A model generated the notes under the pieces. The model did no database searches and was not told the origin of the DNA. It worked only from the letters and a program-made list of their open reading frames with translations. Source: Oscarella lobularis (taxonomy: Eukaryota; Porifera; Homoscleromorpha; Homosclerophorida; Oscarellidae). From it: a stretch of 64,000 nucleotides of DNA. Made by a program: the position numbers and the translations under genes. Below are positions 20,255 to 32,356 of the stretch, in pieces. Positions within the stretch are counted from its first letter, which is position 1. The number at the start of each line of letters is the position of its first letter. Where the stretch lies: contig NC_089183.1 of assembly GCF_947507565.1 (NCBI RefSeq), positions 2,976,001 to 3,040,000 on the forward strand, in the 5' to 3' direction.

Positions 20255-21230
20255 GGGGTCACAGTATATAAGGAGCACGCGCCCCCAATTTCCTTCAGTC
20301 GCGGCAGAGGGTGGATGGGTCGCGGAGCAATCTGCGTCTCGTTCTTGACGGATCGACCCGGGAGCTTTGGCAAAAGGCAAGTCTGGATAGTTGACTCAGC
20401 GTAGCCCACGGTATAACGCCGTGCCGGAGCCTGTAGGCAGGGCAATGGGGGGCTTCGGCCTCGGTCAACGCACTGGGATCCGCGATTACTGCGGTCTTAT
20501 TGTCGCTAATGGGCACGACTCACGCTAGGCTCGAGTGAGAAACGGCTCAGAGGGGGTGTTGCAAGCGGCCTGGTTGCCGGCACTTTTCTCACCCGACAGC
20601 GCGATTAGACCAAAGATAATCCGACCCAGGAGACTTCGATTCCGGCATGCACTGTCTTTATTGTCGACTCCTACAAACAGTGGTTGACCGCTCTCCATCT
20701 CGCAAGCGCCGGTTCTTCTCAGCGGAAGACATACCGAAGCGTTTGGTACCACCGCGCCGGGGGACTCGGTATCAGGGGCCGACTCTACATCAAGGCGGGT
20801 ACTGATTGGGCTGGCCGATGACGCCGCGACTCGCCCTAACTTTTTGGAACGGGTGGCCATTGCTTTTGCGGTGGCTGCCTTGGGCTACGAAGCGTCCGAA
20901 CCTCCGCGCGGTGTAGCCTGGATAGCGCGAATACGGACGCAGCAAAAAGGTACGTACAACGATTTTTTGACAGATACTAATTTTTTTCTTTTTTTTTAGG
21001 CCAGGACATCGAAGGAGGATTTTTTTAGGTCGCGCGCTGGATGAAGGAAAACGATCGAAGGACGAGGACAGAAGGAAAAATGAACAGCTCGACGACGAGC
21101 ACGAAGAAAAAGCGAGAGATCCACGAAGAAGACTGGACGATCGAAAGAATGATATTAGATTAATTTTTTTGCATGAATCTACTGTAAAATCGCTGCGTGG
21201 AAATAAAAAAATCATGACTCGAACGTTTGG
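20255..21230 (+). other. Probable plus-strand transcription unit of unclear coding content
   Basis: A TATA box (GTATATAAGG, about 20264) is followed by ATG at 20313 (MGRGAICVSFLTDRPGSFGK), then AAAAG|GCAAGT, a textbook GC-type donor. Further good sites are CTCGA|GTGAGA (about 20534), CTCACCCGACAG (about 20593), GGTTCTTCTCAG (about 20720), AAAAG|GTACGT (about 20950) and TTTTTTTAG (21000). AATAAA lies at about 21200. Several frames read protein-like, but I cannot fix one path through the exons. No domain is recognised. Confidence 0.3.
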
Positions 21231-21639
21231 CCGTCGCGTATTTGGAGACAGGATGTATTTCTCGCCGAGGCCTGCGATCCAACGGACGTTTTTCTGATCG
21301 GATTGATCAAGCGAGGCAGAGGCAAGCGATTTTCGCGCGATTCGCCTACGAAATGCGCTCAGAGCTCGAATAGAAGCCCGCGATTTTGGTTTTGGACCTA
21401 GAGGAGGCTTCGCGAACGCAACAGAGCTCGGTGAAGGCCTAAACGAAGACGAAATAGCAAAAGCAGGAGTTGCAGCGCCGGTCCCGTGATAAAATGGAGG
21501 AGACGGAGGATCGATGGTCTCGGAGACGCTATCCGAGTCGTATTGAGACAAAAGAGCCGTGCACGGGAAAAATTTTCGTTCGCTGCTCGAGAGCCTACCG
21601 TGCGCTAGAAAAAGCGGGTAAATTCGCAAATAGAGAATT

Positions 21640-23224
21640 TCACAAAACGAATTCAGTGTTACACTTTCGAATTAGCACCACAGCAACCGCTTGTAGGTCG
21701 CCCAAGCTCATCTGATGAGTATCGTGCACGACAAAAGTGTCTGTATTCTCTATAGTCTTTATTAGAAATGATTTGTTCTCCAAAGAACTGAGCAGAACGA
21801 CTCGTCCATCCAAACTCATTATCCTAAGAAAACCAAAGCAAATTCCATAGACAAGCCATGCGGCACTTAGTTTTCACTTGCATAACTCTTGTGCGAAGGC
21901 TGGATAGAGTTCTCTAATCAACTCCTGGCTACCGTGCTGCAGTCCAAAAGGCATGTCACAGATAACTCTATCAATTGAAGAGGCACCGAGAAGAGATAAG
22001 TCTAAACACCAAAACTATCGACAGAATTATTCGAGGAAATAAACAAACCTGTAGCATCAGTTTGAAGAAGATGAACATTGCTCGTACCAGCAAACAGAAC
22101 ATTGGTAGATGCAATCTCCAGCTGAGAACTGCTGACGTCAGATCCAATATAGAATGCATCCTGAAACAGAAACAAATGTCGACTGTTCTCCCTTGGCCAC
22201 ATTTTTTCCCGCACTTTCCACTCCATTGCTGCTTCGATGAGGATAGAAGCGGTTCCACACATCGGATCCAAGACAATGTTTCCAGCCTTAGCGTACAAAA
22301 AATGAAGTCAATGCCTCTATGGATGCATTACGCTGTACCTTTATTTCAGCCAATCTTGCTAAGGTCCAAGCCACAGTGGACCTCAATCCTGAAGTCCGTA
22401 TGTATGACCGACTTGACAGAGGAATTCTTTTAATAGAAAAAAATGTTTAATTAAATAAACAGCCAATGATCTATTGATACTTACTTCGACACGGGAAGAC
22501 CAATGACAAGACTCTCATCATTCAAATGAACCGACACCTAAATCCCCCCATAAATCAAGGAAGAAAAAATTCAATTCAAAATTCTACCTCAAGAGAAGGC
22601 CGTCTCAGATCGGCTTTCAGACCAAATTTGCTTGAAATGAGAGCCCCAAGTCGAGCACCTAATACCTATGTACATACACTATCAGAAGTGGTTGTCTCTG
22701 TTTTGTATTCAGCGCGCCTGAGACTGTATCCTTTTCCCCGCGCGTCCCGCGCACTTGCACGATACTCGAAACGTCAGAGACGGCGATTCCTGTCTCTGTT
22801 TCTTCGAGGGAGGTTCCTCTGTTTCTTCCTCCTGCATTTCCTTCCACGTATCCAGTGCCGCCTGCCAGACTTTTTCGGACGAGAACGAAGCGTTGACGAC
22901 GTTTGCCAGACGAATTTCAGCTAAAATCGGTTCGTCAAAAACAAAGGAGACTAGGCTGGGTGGGATTTACTCACGTTTCGCCGTCAAGACGTGGACGAAG
23001 AGCCGTTCGGCCGATTTCAACTTCAGCAGACTGTCTCGAGTGCTTCGAGTGGCGAAGAAAACTTTTCCGCGATTCGCTTCGACCTACGAGACCGCCTTTC
23101 TAGGCGAATAGATCGCTAACTGCATCTGAGATGCTCACACATTGCTGCAGTCAAGTCGATCCGTTATTTCCGTCGCCAGAAATGTCTCAATTCCTTTGCC
23201 AGCGGTGCAGAAGAACTTCTTCAT
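21640..23224 (-). CDS. THUMPD3: THUMPD3-like tRNA (guanine-N2)-methyltransferase
   Basis: Ten exons were traced: 23141-23224, 22975-23083, about 22718-22920, 22588-22658, 22485-22537, 22339-22426, 22215-22286, 22049-22160, 21878-22001 and 21640-21823. The N-terminus MKKFFCTAGKGIETFLATEI and the exon with SPSLTFRVSCKCAGRAGKRI form the THUMP part. The Rossmann methyltransferase follows: TSGLRSTVAWTLARLAEIK, LDPMCGTASILIEAAMEW (SAM motif), FYIGSDVSSSQL and the catalytic-loop type DMPFG. The family makes N2-methylguanosine in tRNA, in mammals together with TRMT112. The 3' end of exon 3 is unclear: no GT donor keeps the frame, so a non-canonical site or a sequence error is likely. The start is about 125 bp from the stop of the LamNT gene. 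Confidence 0.88.
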
Positions 23225-23348
23225 CTGAGACGAACCCGTGACGCGTGACGTCATGGGCAATACCTTTAACGATTTCCAATGTGTCACATTAAATCTGCTC
23301 CCACTACGTCTAACATATCTACTTTGCTGCAAAATCACCACGCAAATT

Positions 23349-25682
23349 TCATCCCCCACACCTACGCAGACAAACAGTCGGATCGTCCGGATCTTTGCCC
23401 GGATCGCGGAAAAAGTCCGGAAGGCACTTTTCACATCGATCGCCGGTAGTGTTGTGCTCGCAATCGACGCACACGCAGCCTCTTTGCTCATCGTACACGC
23501 AAAGGTCGCTGTGACCGTAGCAGAAGCAGGAATATCCGTTTGTGCAATTGCAGACGCCGCGAGCGAGCGTCGCGTCGTAGGCGCACGAATCGGCTCCCTC
23601 GCAGTCGCACGGTTGACAGCCAACATTTGGTGTGAATTGGAAGAAAAAATCCTCGCAGCCTCCGTCGCATTTGGCACCGGCAACGCCGGGATGGCACGTG
23701 CAATTTCCGACCGTCTGATGGCATTCAATGCCAACTGAACCGGCGTTGTTGCAATTGCACGGCTCGCACCCGGGCCAAGGTTGAAAATTAAAAAATCCTG
23801 GCTCGCAACCGCCGTCGCATTTGTCGCCGGCAACATTCAACAAACACTGACAAACTCCCGTCGTCGCGTCGCATTGAAGGTTAGCAGAGCCTTGATTGTC
23901 GCATTCGCACGGTTCGCATCCGATGCCGTTAGTGAAATTGAAAAAGTTGGCATCGCACTGATCACACTTGTCGCCGACAACGCCTGGATGACAATAGCAC
24001 AGTCCCGCGTCATCGGTGCACGACTGATTGATAGATCCGCCTGGGTTGCAGTTGCACGGCTGGCAGCCGTCCGTAGCGTTAAAATTAAAGATATTCGGCG
24101 CGCACGCATCGCATCGGAGTCCGACGACGTTCGGAGGACAGACGCATTGACCAGTCGTGCTATTACACTGTGCATTCGGATCAGCACATTGACAGGCTAA
24201 AAAGAGAGAAATTCGTTATTGACTCTCCGCGATTTTGAGCTCTTACATTGACATCCCGTCGATGTGAAATTGAACGTTCCATCACGGCACCGATCGCAAC
24301 TCAAGCCGACGATGTTTGGTTGACACGAACACTGACCATCTTCCTTGCGGCAAATGTCGTTGATTGCGCCGACGTCGTCGCAGACGCACGGATCGCAGCC
24401 GTTTGGATTGTTGGGATCGAGACCGAAAAAGCCGTCTTTGCACGCGTCGCACGCGCCCGTCACGGGGTTGCGCTCGACGTTGACGCGGCAATCGCCGCAG
24501 TCGATGCCGTGCGTGTTGTTCGTGCAATTGCAGACGCCGCGAGCGAGCGTCGCGTCGTAGGCGCACGAATCGGCTTCCTCGCTACAGTCGCACTCCTGAC
24601 AGACGAACGACGGATCGTCGAACGCTCTCACGTAACTAGCGTTGTTGAAAAGCGCTTGGCAACGATCGCAGCTCGCTCCATTCGTGCGAGACGACGGTGT
24701 GCAATCGCACTGGTAGACTGGATTGGCAAGGGTCGGTTCGATGCACGCCGAAGCGAAGCCGTTGCAGCTGCATCGTCCCGTTATCCTCAAATCAGCAACT
24801 GTAAAAAATTCTGCACCCTAGATAGCAGAAAGCTTAGTCGTGTCATTTCACAACTAAATAAACGTACGACAGATATTGCGTCTGGGGCGAAGCCCATGAA
24901 TCGAAGGCGAAGCATTCGAGTACTGAGAAAGTCCTGCAAAAGAAATCGTCGTGCAGGAAGCTCGTTTTCGCGTCAACCACTGGCTTACCACAAATTCTCT
25001 AGCGTGGCCAATGGTGCCGGGACGCAACGTACCACCAGTGAATACAAAGTCGATGTTGATCTACGAAGGAATTGGAAAAAGAAAAGGTGCTCTCCTCCTT
25101 CGATCTTACCGTGTCTCCTCCCGCGACAGGACTGGTGTCCGTGGGTCCGTGGCAAAGGACAACATCAGCAGGATCGCTCGACGCAAATGCTCCTTTTTCA
25201 TTAACGCCAAAGACGCTCAGGCAGCGAGTGGACGGGTCGTCGACAACATATTCAAGCGGAACGTATGATCCGTCCTCGATCCTTTTCTCCAAAACAAAAT
25301 CGCGAGGCGAGTATGAATTTCCCATCCGAAGATGAACGCTTAAGACTTCGTACACCTATGACAGTAGTAAACTGACGCGAAAACAACGTAAGTCTACCTG
25401 CTTTAAATCTATATAAAAGGACGCCGCTTGAATGCCTCCTTTAGACTGCCACCACGATGCTTGGTCGTTGTTCAGCGCGTCCGACGGCGGATGATCAGTC
25501 GCGTTGCACGTCCTGTTCTCATTGGCCACCGGATCAAAGTAGACTTCGGGCGGATTGCCGCACGTATCGACCGACGACGCCATCAGAATGTCATTGAAAA
25601 GAGTGAATGAGCCCGGGGGAGGTTCCTGAGCCCCGACGAGAGCGAAAAGGGCGAGGAGAGCAACGACTAGATGGCAAGCCAT
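23349..25682 (-). CDS. Secreted laminin N-terminal plus laminin-EGF (LE) repeat protein
   Basis: Six exons (25398-25682, 25110-25355, 24989-25060, 24868-24933, 24247-24817, 23349-24196) give 695 residues. A signal peptide (MACHLVVALLALFALVGAQ) leads into a LamNT domain (about residues 20-250: DTCGNPP, FYIDLKQVYEV, STRMLRLRFMGF) that ends VADLRITGRCSCNGFA. A series of eight-cysteine LE modules follows (CxCxxxG...C..C..GFF). There is no G domain, coiled coil or membrane helix, so the layout resembles a netrin or usherin N-terminus without its C-terminal part. It may act in a basement-membrane-like matrix. Two LE modules share an exact 19-residue stretch. The frame ends at TGA 23349; a skipped further exon cannot be excluded. 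Confidence 0.88.
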
Positions 25683-26259
25683 ATCGTACTGACGTCAGCA
25701 CGCCTTTCAGCCAATACTAAGACAGGGATCCTAATGCTATTTCTTAAATGATACAGAAACCCTTTACACAAACAAACGGTTTGTCTCCACGCGTTTCAAG
25801 CAGAAACCATCAGAACTACGCGAACGCTTATCTATGCCAGGGCCTCTAAATGATTTCTCCCTGAACTCACGAGAACCTTCTAGGTCACACTCCCGTCCCT
25901 AGTACCTTCCAAAGTGACGCTATCGGTACCAGGAACAAGCCGCCGATCCTCTTGACGATCACATTCAACAGAGACCTTAGACTGGGAAAAAACTTTTTAG
26001 ATTTACTTCGTAGCATCATACAATAAACGTATAGTTTCGTTGTTCTACAGATAAGTCACACAGAGAGAGGAAAAATGAAGTGTACTTACAAGGAACTTAG
26101 AGGGTAGCGTTATCATAAAACCTCTGGCCTCATACACCATTCGATCATTGGCGCAGCATAACGAAATCAAATTTCATGCACACATAAGCACTATAACATA
26201 AAAAATACAGAGAATCACTCCAAGACCTCTTTGTTTTGCCAGTACAAAATCGTTCTCAC
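25683..26259. other. Intergenic, no gene seen
   Basis: This stretch holds the promoter side of the LamNT gene and the 3' flank of the next minus-strand gene. There is no coding frame or recognisable RNA gene. Confidence 0.35.
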
Positions 26260-27493
26260 TTAACTAGTGATTTGAACAATTGGGAGACTGTCGCTTTGCC
26301 CATTTTCACTTGGGTTGTCAGGTGGACTCAGCTGCCTCTTCTCGGGAAGGGCCTCCTCGAAAGGAGGCGGTTGCTCTTGAAAACCGGGCGGCGGCTGCTG
26401 CATGAACGAAGCCGGGTGCATTCCACCAGGCCCATAGGCCGGAATGGCCTCCGTTGGCCAGCTCTGATGCGGTTGAGTGGGCTGGCGACCGTTCTTCGAC
26501 CTGATGCATAGACCAACCAAAACGCCGACAATGAGAACAACACCAATCATCACGCAGCTCACAGCAACGGCAGCGACTCCTCCCTTTGACAACGCTAAGT
26601 ATAAGAAAGAATAAAGATCCAACTAATTGGAATTTTTGGTTACAGTGACGTATTAAAGTACAGTCAATGATTAGACCCTCACTGTAACCAATGCCATTTA
26701 GATTAGTCTGTATGAGCAACGTTTCTATATGCCCATTGAATATACAGTTAATTCACGTATAGAGAGTTTTTTCCCTTTACTTTACTTACGGCAGTTCTCT
26801 TCATCGTTATCGCAGTCATCGTATCCATCACAGCGTTTGTGATCACCAATGCATTTCCCATTTCCGCACAGAAATCGATACGACGGACAGGTGCAATTGC
26901 GTTCGTCCGAATTGTCTCCACAGTCGTCATAGTAATCGCAAACGGCCCAACGGAAAAGACAGCGTCCGTTGTCGCACATGAAACCCCCGCACGGCGTCGG
27001 CGAGCAATTCTCCTCGTCCGACCAATCGCTGCAGTCGCCGTCGCCGTCGCAGACGTACGTATTGCGTATGCACTTGCCGTCGCGACGACACCGAAATTCC
27101 AAATTCGGGCGGCAATTCACCGGATGCGTGGGCGGGGAACGCGTCGCACAGCCCTCTTCGTCCGACTTGTCGTTGCAGTCGAATTCCCCGTCGCACACCC
27201 AACTTCGTTGGATGCACTTCTTTTTGTTTTTGCATTGGAATTCGCAGTCTGATTTTGGCGTGGGTGTGGTCGAGGCAGTTGTTGTAACGCGAACGTTTGG
27301 CTTTGAAGGCGTTGTAGGCGAGCGACTTGGTCTAACGGTGGCGTTCAGCGACTGTGCGATGACGTGTGCGGCGAGTAGACAAAGAAATGGAGCTAAATCG
27401 TTAGGGAGGTGAGCTTCTGTCGTTCTGCGAGGTCTCCCCCTTTCTGATGGACCCCGAGGATTCTTTCGACAAACCTGAACGTTTTAGTGACAT
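26260..27493 (-). CDS. LDLa-repeat type I membrane protein, copy 1
   Basis: Three exons (27475-27493, 26790-27392, 26260-26594) give 318 residues. The 19-nt first exon encodes MSLKRS plus one base. Exon 2 completes the signal peptide (APFLCL LAAHVIA), adds a Thr/Pro-rich stretch and four LDL-receptor class A modules with the C-x-x-SDE signature (WVCDGEFDCNDKSDEEGC; DWSDEENC; DNSDERNC; YDDCDNDEENC). Exon 3 has the membrane helix (VAVSCVMIGVVLIVGVLVGL), a basic stop-transfer run and a Pro/Gln-rich tail. LDLa modules bind calcium and protein ligands; the ligand here is unknown. Confidence 0.85.
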
Positions 27494-27799
27494 TGCAGTC
27501 GGCGAATAAACGGTGAAGCCTCGAAAAAAACGAACCAGGCCTGGTGTTTACGTCACGGCCCAGATTACGTCACGCGCGCGTGCGCGAGCGAGCGAACGCA
27601 TACTTTTCAATAAATTCAAATCGATTCGCCGTAATAATCAACAGATGATCTATATCTACTTACTCGTTAAAAGTTAGCATCCAGCCAGCCGCATGCTTAG
27701 CCACGTACGAGAATATTCATGCACAAAAAAAAGCAGGCTCTGCTCTACACAAAAAGACATATACCCCCGGTTCCAACTGTTCATTCTCATTTAGTTGCA

Positions 27800-29698
27800 T
27801 CAAGACTGTCTCTTCTCGGAAACGGCCTCGTCAAAAGAAGGCGGTTGCTCCTGAAAACCGGACGGCGGAGGGCCAGGCGGAGGCGGCATGAAGCATGCCG
27901 GAACTTGAATCATTGCACCAGGGCCGTTGACAGGTGGAAGAGCAGCTTCCGTCGGCCAGCTCTGATGCTGCGACTCGACGCGGCGATTCTTCGACCTGAT
28001 GCACAGAGCAACCAGAGCGCCGACAAAGACGACGATTCCAATAATGGTAAAGGTCACGGCAAGGATAGCGACCACTCCGCCAGACAACGCTACATATAAG
28101 AAAGTACAATCAATACAGCGCAATACGCAGTACTAGAAAAAGATACTGGGAATCTCAGAGTCTATAAGCGAAGGACAAACTCCTCGTGACGTTGAGTTTA
28201 TTTTTCGAGGAAGTTGTACTACTAATAAAAGCCTTTCTGTTTCGAAGCGTCTCCCGACTAATAAAAGATGCACACTTACGGCAGTCATCTTCGTCATTAT
28301 CGCAGTCGACATCTCCGTCGCAGCGCCGAGAATCAGAAATGCAGCGTCCATTTCCGCACAGAAATCGATGCGAAGGACAGTCGCAGTCGCGTTCGTCCGA
28401 GCTGTCGCCGCAATCGTCGTTGTAGTCGCAAACGTCATATCGATAAATGCAGCGTCCGTTGTTGCACTGAAAAAGCTCCCGCCTATAACGCTGACGATCG
28501 CAGCCCATCGTCGACGTCGTCCGCCGCGGCCACTGCGTCGTCGGCAACAGCGACGTCGTCGGCGACTGCGGACAGCCTCGCTCGTCCGAGTTGTCGGCGC
28601 AGTCGTTCACGTCGTCGCAGACGTCCGACTGATGAACGCAGCGCCCGTCGCCGCACAAGAATTCGAATCTCGACGAGCAATTCTTCGTCGGCGTCAGCGT
28701 CGCACATACTCGTTCGTCCGAATCATCGTCGCAGTCGGACACCCAATCGCACACCCGACGTGCCGGAATGCATTTGCCGTTGTTCCGGCACTGGAAAAAT
28801 CCCAATGGGCAACTTGATGCCATTGTGGTAGCGGTGACGTTTATGGAAGTTGTAGCAGTGGCATTTATGGCAGTTGTAGCAGTGGCATTTATGGCAGTTG
28901 TAGCAGTGGCATTTATGACAGTTGTAGCAGTGGCATTTATGGCAGTTGTAGCAGTGGCATTTATGGCAGTTGTAGCAGTGGCATTTATGGCAGTTGTAGC
29001 AGTGGCATTTATGGCAGTGACGTTCGTCGCAGTTGTAGGCAAGCTTCTAGCCGCTCGCATGGAGAGGACGTGCACGGTGAGTAGACAAAGAGTCGCAACT
29101 AAATCCATAAAATTGATTAGTTATGCACGGTCCCAGAATCCTATGTCAGTCTAAACTTTGCGATTAATTAATTAATTAGGAACTTATTTGAAATAACTGT
29201 GCCTCGGGGGTTCGTAATTTAAAAGATTCTTTAACTATAGGGAGGCCGAGTTAGAGAGAAAAAATTCATCATCAGCGAAATCATTTGGCTTTTCAACGGA
29301 AGTGGTTTTCCGCGACGACGTCGTACAAAACTCAGGCTGAGTTATGACGGCCGGAGGTAGGCTATAGGACGATTTTGTGGCAAGACTAAACTACCGTGCA
29401 TGGGAGAGACAAAGCGGTGGAAGATTGTGAGCGATGACGTCACGTCCTACTAAAACCGATGGTACATGATCGACGATTCGGGGCAAGGTTGCGAACTGTT
29501 CTTCCCCAAATGGTTGGCCTTTAGTCTAATAGTCGCAGGGCACAATTTTCTTCGTCAAAAAGCAAAACAGGTCTTTGCGAGCAGCTAACGCTCGACGACA
29601 GCCGGGTAGGGGAATCATTCCGTAAGCGGGTGATGGTTCGGTATAACTGCTGTAGGATACGGCTACGTACGGTACAAACCTGAACGTTTCTGTAACAT
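27800..29698 (-). CDS. LDLa-repeat type I membrane protein, copy 2, with sequon minisatellite
   Basis: Exons 29680-29698, 28280-29098 and 27800-28089 give 375 residues. The first exon encodes MLQKRS. Exon 2 has the rest of the signal peptide (VATLCLLTVHVLS), a run of INATATTA octapeptides each with an N-A-T glycosylation sequon, and four LDLa modules (the last ends DVDCDNDEDDC). Exon 3 encodes [20 protein letters not shown]-type helix and a tail with GPG and [20 protein letters not shown]. Tail and helix are nearly the same as in copy 3, so exons have been exchanged or recently duplicated. Confidence 0.85.
28850..29019 (-). repeat. 24-bp coding minisatellite (INATATTA)
   Basis: About seven copies of the unit GTAGCAGTGGCATTTATGGC AGTT (plus-strand spelling) lie in exon 2 of LDLa copy 2. 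The unit length keeps the frame and every copy adds an N-glycosylation sequon. Confidence 0.9.
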
Positions 29699-29949
29699 TG
29701 CGGATGGTCAACGGGAACAAACGGGATGTCTTAAACAAACACGTGCTTACGTCTAGCATACTCGATAAAATTAACTATATGCACGGTCCCTAGGTCCCAG
29801 AGCCGATGATATTATTCTATGCCAGTCTGAACTTCGCGAAAAGCTCCTAGCCATTAAAATCACCGGGCCAGGCTATGGAACGATTTTTCTAAAATAACAG
29901 GGTTTTGCGAGCAACAGTCGTTCAAAAGAAGAAAAAGAATTGAGTGGGA

Positions 29950-30770
29950 GGAAAGTGATGCTGACCCACAACGGTCTCGCGGTAACTAGGCGGCTCCCCC
30001 ACCGTACAAACCTGAGCGTTTCAGTGACGGATCGCTGAAGACACCCAACGAAGGGATCCGGATCGTAGTCGCGAGGTTTCCTAATTCGGTTGTGCCTCAC
30101 ACACACGTGATTGGATATATCTCTCTTTGAAATTGTACGACGTACTCCTAAGAGTCCTTGTCCAAGAATCAATAAATAAAATTTTATCTGTACCTAAAAT
30201 TAGCCACCTTTCGCAACGGTTCGTCGATTTTTTTTCAACCTAGCATTTTGGATTAGCTGCTCAAGGCGTAATTCCATACCTCTGTGATTTAATTAGCCCA
30301 AATCTTCGAAGTCGCGGAGGCGCCCAAATTCCCATTACGCTAAAAAATCCCTTCTGTGCAGAAAGACTCAGCGGCAAACGCTAAAAATAAAACACCGTGT
30401 GACTACACAAGGAGAAGTCCCTTCTCTAACTATCCAACAGCTGAGCATCTTCGCTCGCATTTTCACTCGAATTGTCATCAAGGCTCGCTCTTTTCGGCGA
30501 CAACAACGGGCTGAGACAGAGGCGGTGGGCGAATACGTCATCATCGGTTGCGGCGGCGGCGGTGCGAAAGCGACGGAATTCGATCCGCCTGACGCATGGC
30601 CCGGAATCGCAGTCAACGGCATTGTGAACGTAGGAAGTGGCTCTGTTGACGTGACGCCTCGCGATCTTTGACCTTGACGCACACGCAAACGGCGGCGGCG
30701 ACAAAGAGAAACAAGAAAACGATGCTCGTGCTGACAGAAATCGAAATAATCACACCCATAGACACTAGAA
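29950..30770 (-). pseudogene. Broken LDLa-gene fragment: copied first exon region plus tail exon
   Basis: This block is a copy of about 33480-34370. It holds a first-exon-like site at about 30006-30025 whose ATG is lost (CGATCCGTCACTG instead of a form with AATGTCACTG). It also holds a membrane-helix and tail exon (30418-30766; GVIISISVSTSIVFLFLF, VKVKDREASRQQ) with frameshifts compared with the intact tail at 34040-34368. No LDLa module lies between. The original order around it shows it came from the copy 4/copy 5 interval. Confidence 0.75.
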
Positions 30771-31003
30771 GAAAAAAAAAAGAGCGAACGCATACAATTG
30801 ATTCAATAAATTCAAAAATCGATTCGCCCTAATAATAAACAGATGATCTATATCTACTTACTCGTTAAAAGTTAGCATCCAGCCAGCCTCATGCTTAGCC
30901 ACGTACGAGAGAGAATATTCATGCACACAAAAAAGCCAGCTCCGCTCTACTACACAAAAAGACATATACCCCGGTTCTAATTGTTCATTCTCATTTACTT
31001 GGA

Positions 31004-32072
31004 TCAAGACTGTCTCTTCTCGGAAACGGCCTCGTCAAAAGAAGGCGGTTGCTCCTGAAAACCGGACGGCGGAGGGCCCGGCGGAGGGCCCGGCGGAGGC
31101 GGCATGAAGTATGCCGGAACTTGAATCATCGCACCAGGTGGAAGAGCATTTTCCGTGGGCCAGCTCTGATGCTGCGACTCGACGCGGCGATTCTTCGACT
31201 TGATGCACAGAGCAACCAAAGCGCCGACAAAGGCGACGATTCCAATAATGGTAAAGGTCACGGCAAGGATAGCGACCCCTCCGCCAGACAACGCTAAAAA
31301 AAGCCCAGTCAGTGACGGAGAGAAAGAACTAAAATATCTAGGGACAGCTATGATTAGATTCCTTGTATCGTTGGTATTAGCAACCACTGGGTTTAATTAA
31401 TTAATTAATTAACTAATTCGCGTATTTCTGATTATACAAACGAGATAAACTTACGGCAGCCATCTTCGTCGTTATCGCAGTCACGATCTCCGTCACAGCG
31501 GTAGGACTTATAAATGCAACGCCCATTTCCACAACGAAATTCATATGAAGAAGAACAGGATCTGCTATAGCCCTGCGCTTGAGTGGAGAGAAGCAGACAA
31601 AGAGCCAGAACTAAATAAATAAATAAAAAAAATTATTACCCAAGGCACGCTACAGAAGCTGGCGTTATAATATATTCTAGGAGCCTCTCTTCCTCCCTCC
31701 CTCCCTCCCTCCCTCCCTCCCTCCCTCCCTCCCTCCCTCCCTCCCTCCCTCCCTCCCTCCCTCCCTCCCTCGCCTCAAAGAATCTTCTGGAGAAGGAATT
31801 TGTGAGCGATGACGTCACGTCCTACTAAAAAAACGGATGCTGATCGACTCGCGGGGCAGGTTGCGGACTGTTCTTCCCAAAATAGGTGGCTTTTAGATTC
31901 TCATCCTACAAGCCTAATAGTCGTAGGACGATTTTTTTCGTCAAGAACAGATCTATGCGAGCAGCTAACGCTCGATACTAGAATAGCCGGGTAGGAGAAT
32001 CGGTCCGTAACGGGTAATGGTTCGGTAACTACTGTGGGCTACGGTGTACAAACCTGAGCGTTTTCGTAACAT
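31004..32072 (-). CDS. LDLa-repeat type I membrane protein, copy 3 (single LDLa)
   Basis: Exons 32054-32072, 31455-31610 and 31004-31293 give 154 residues. The first exon encodes MLRKRS. Exon 2 has [13 protein letters not shown] to finish the signal peptide and only one LDLa module ([20 protein letters not shown], then DCDNDEDGC). Exon 3 is the helix ([20 protein letters not shown]) and a tail ending [12 protein letters not shown] as in copy 2. The short ectodomain suggests loss of modules. Intron 1 carries a (CTCC)n array. Confidence 0.78.
31690..31772. repeat. (CTCC)n microsatellite, about 20 copies
   Basis: An almost uninterrupted tetranucleotide run lies in intron 1 of LDLa copy 3. On the minus strand it is purine-only (GGGA)n. 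Confidence 0.95.
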
Positions 32073-32356
32073 TGCGATGGGTCAACGGAACAAACGGGAT
32101 TCCAACAAACACGTGACTACGATATATCGTAGTGATAATCAATAAAATAAATCTAATCCGCTTTAAACAACCTAAAATCTTTGTGCAACAATCGGCCAAG
32201 ATTCTGTTCTAATAATCCGGATTTGCATACCTCTACCATTTGATTGGCTCAATTTTTTTACTAGATACCATGGTCTAAAATCAGATCAAAGTTGGATAAA
32301 TATGCCCCTTCTCACCAACGTTCTCGCTAAAAGGAGGCGCGCTGGGTAGGACCTCG

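Noticed and set aside
20790-21629. 279-codon minus-strand frame
   Set aside because: Composition is low-complexity (Ser/Phe/Arg), no start context or domain, and it overlaps better plus-strand splice and poly(A) signals.
22002-22298. Reading 22002-22298 as one 98-residue protein
   Set aside because: It contains a 51-nt in-frame intron (GTGCGG...TTTCAG) and intron read-through at its end; it is two exons of the THUMPD3-like gene.
24248-25204. 318-codon plus-strand frame opposite the LamNT/LE gene
   Set aside because: Shadow of the LE exons; the minus strand shows the cysteine pattern and consistent splice phases.
28368-28831. Long plus-strand frames rich in Arg/Val opposite the LDLa exons
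   Set aside because: Antisense shadows of LDLa-coding sequence.
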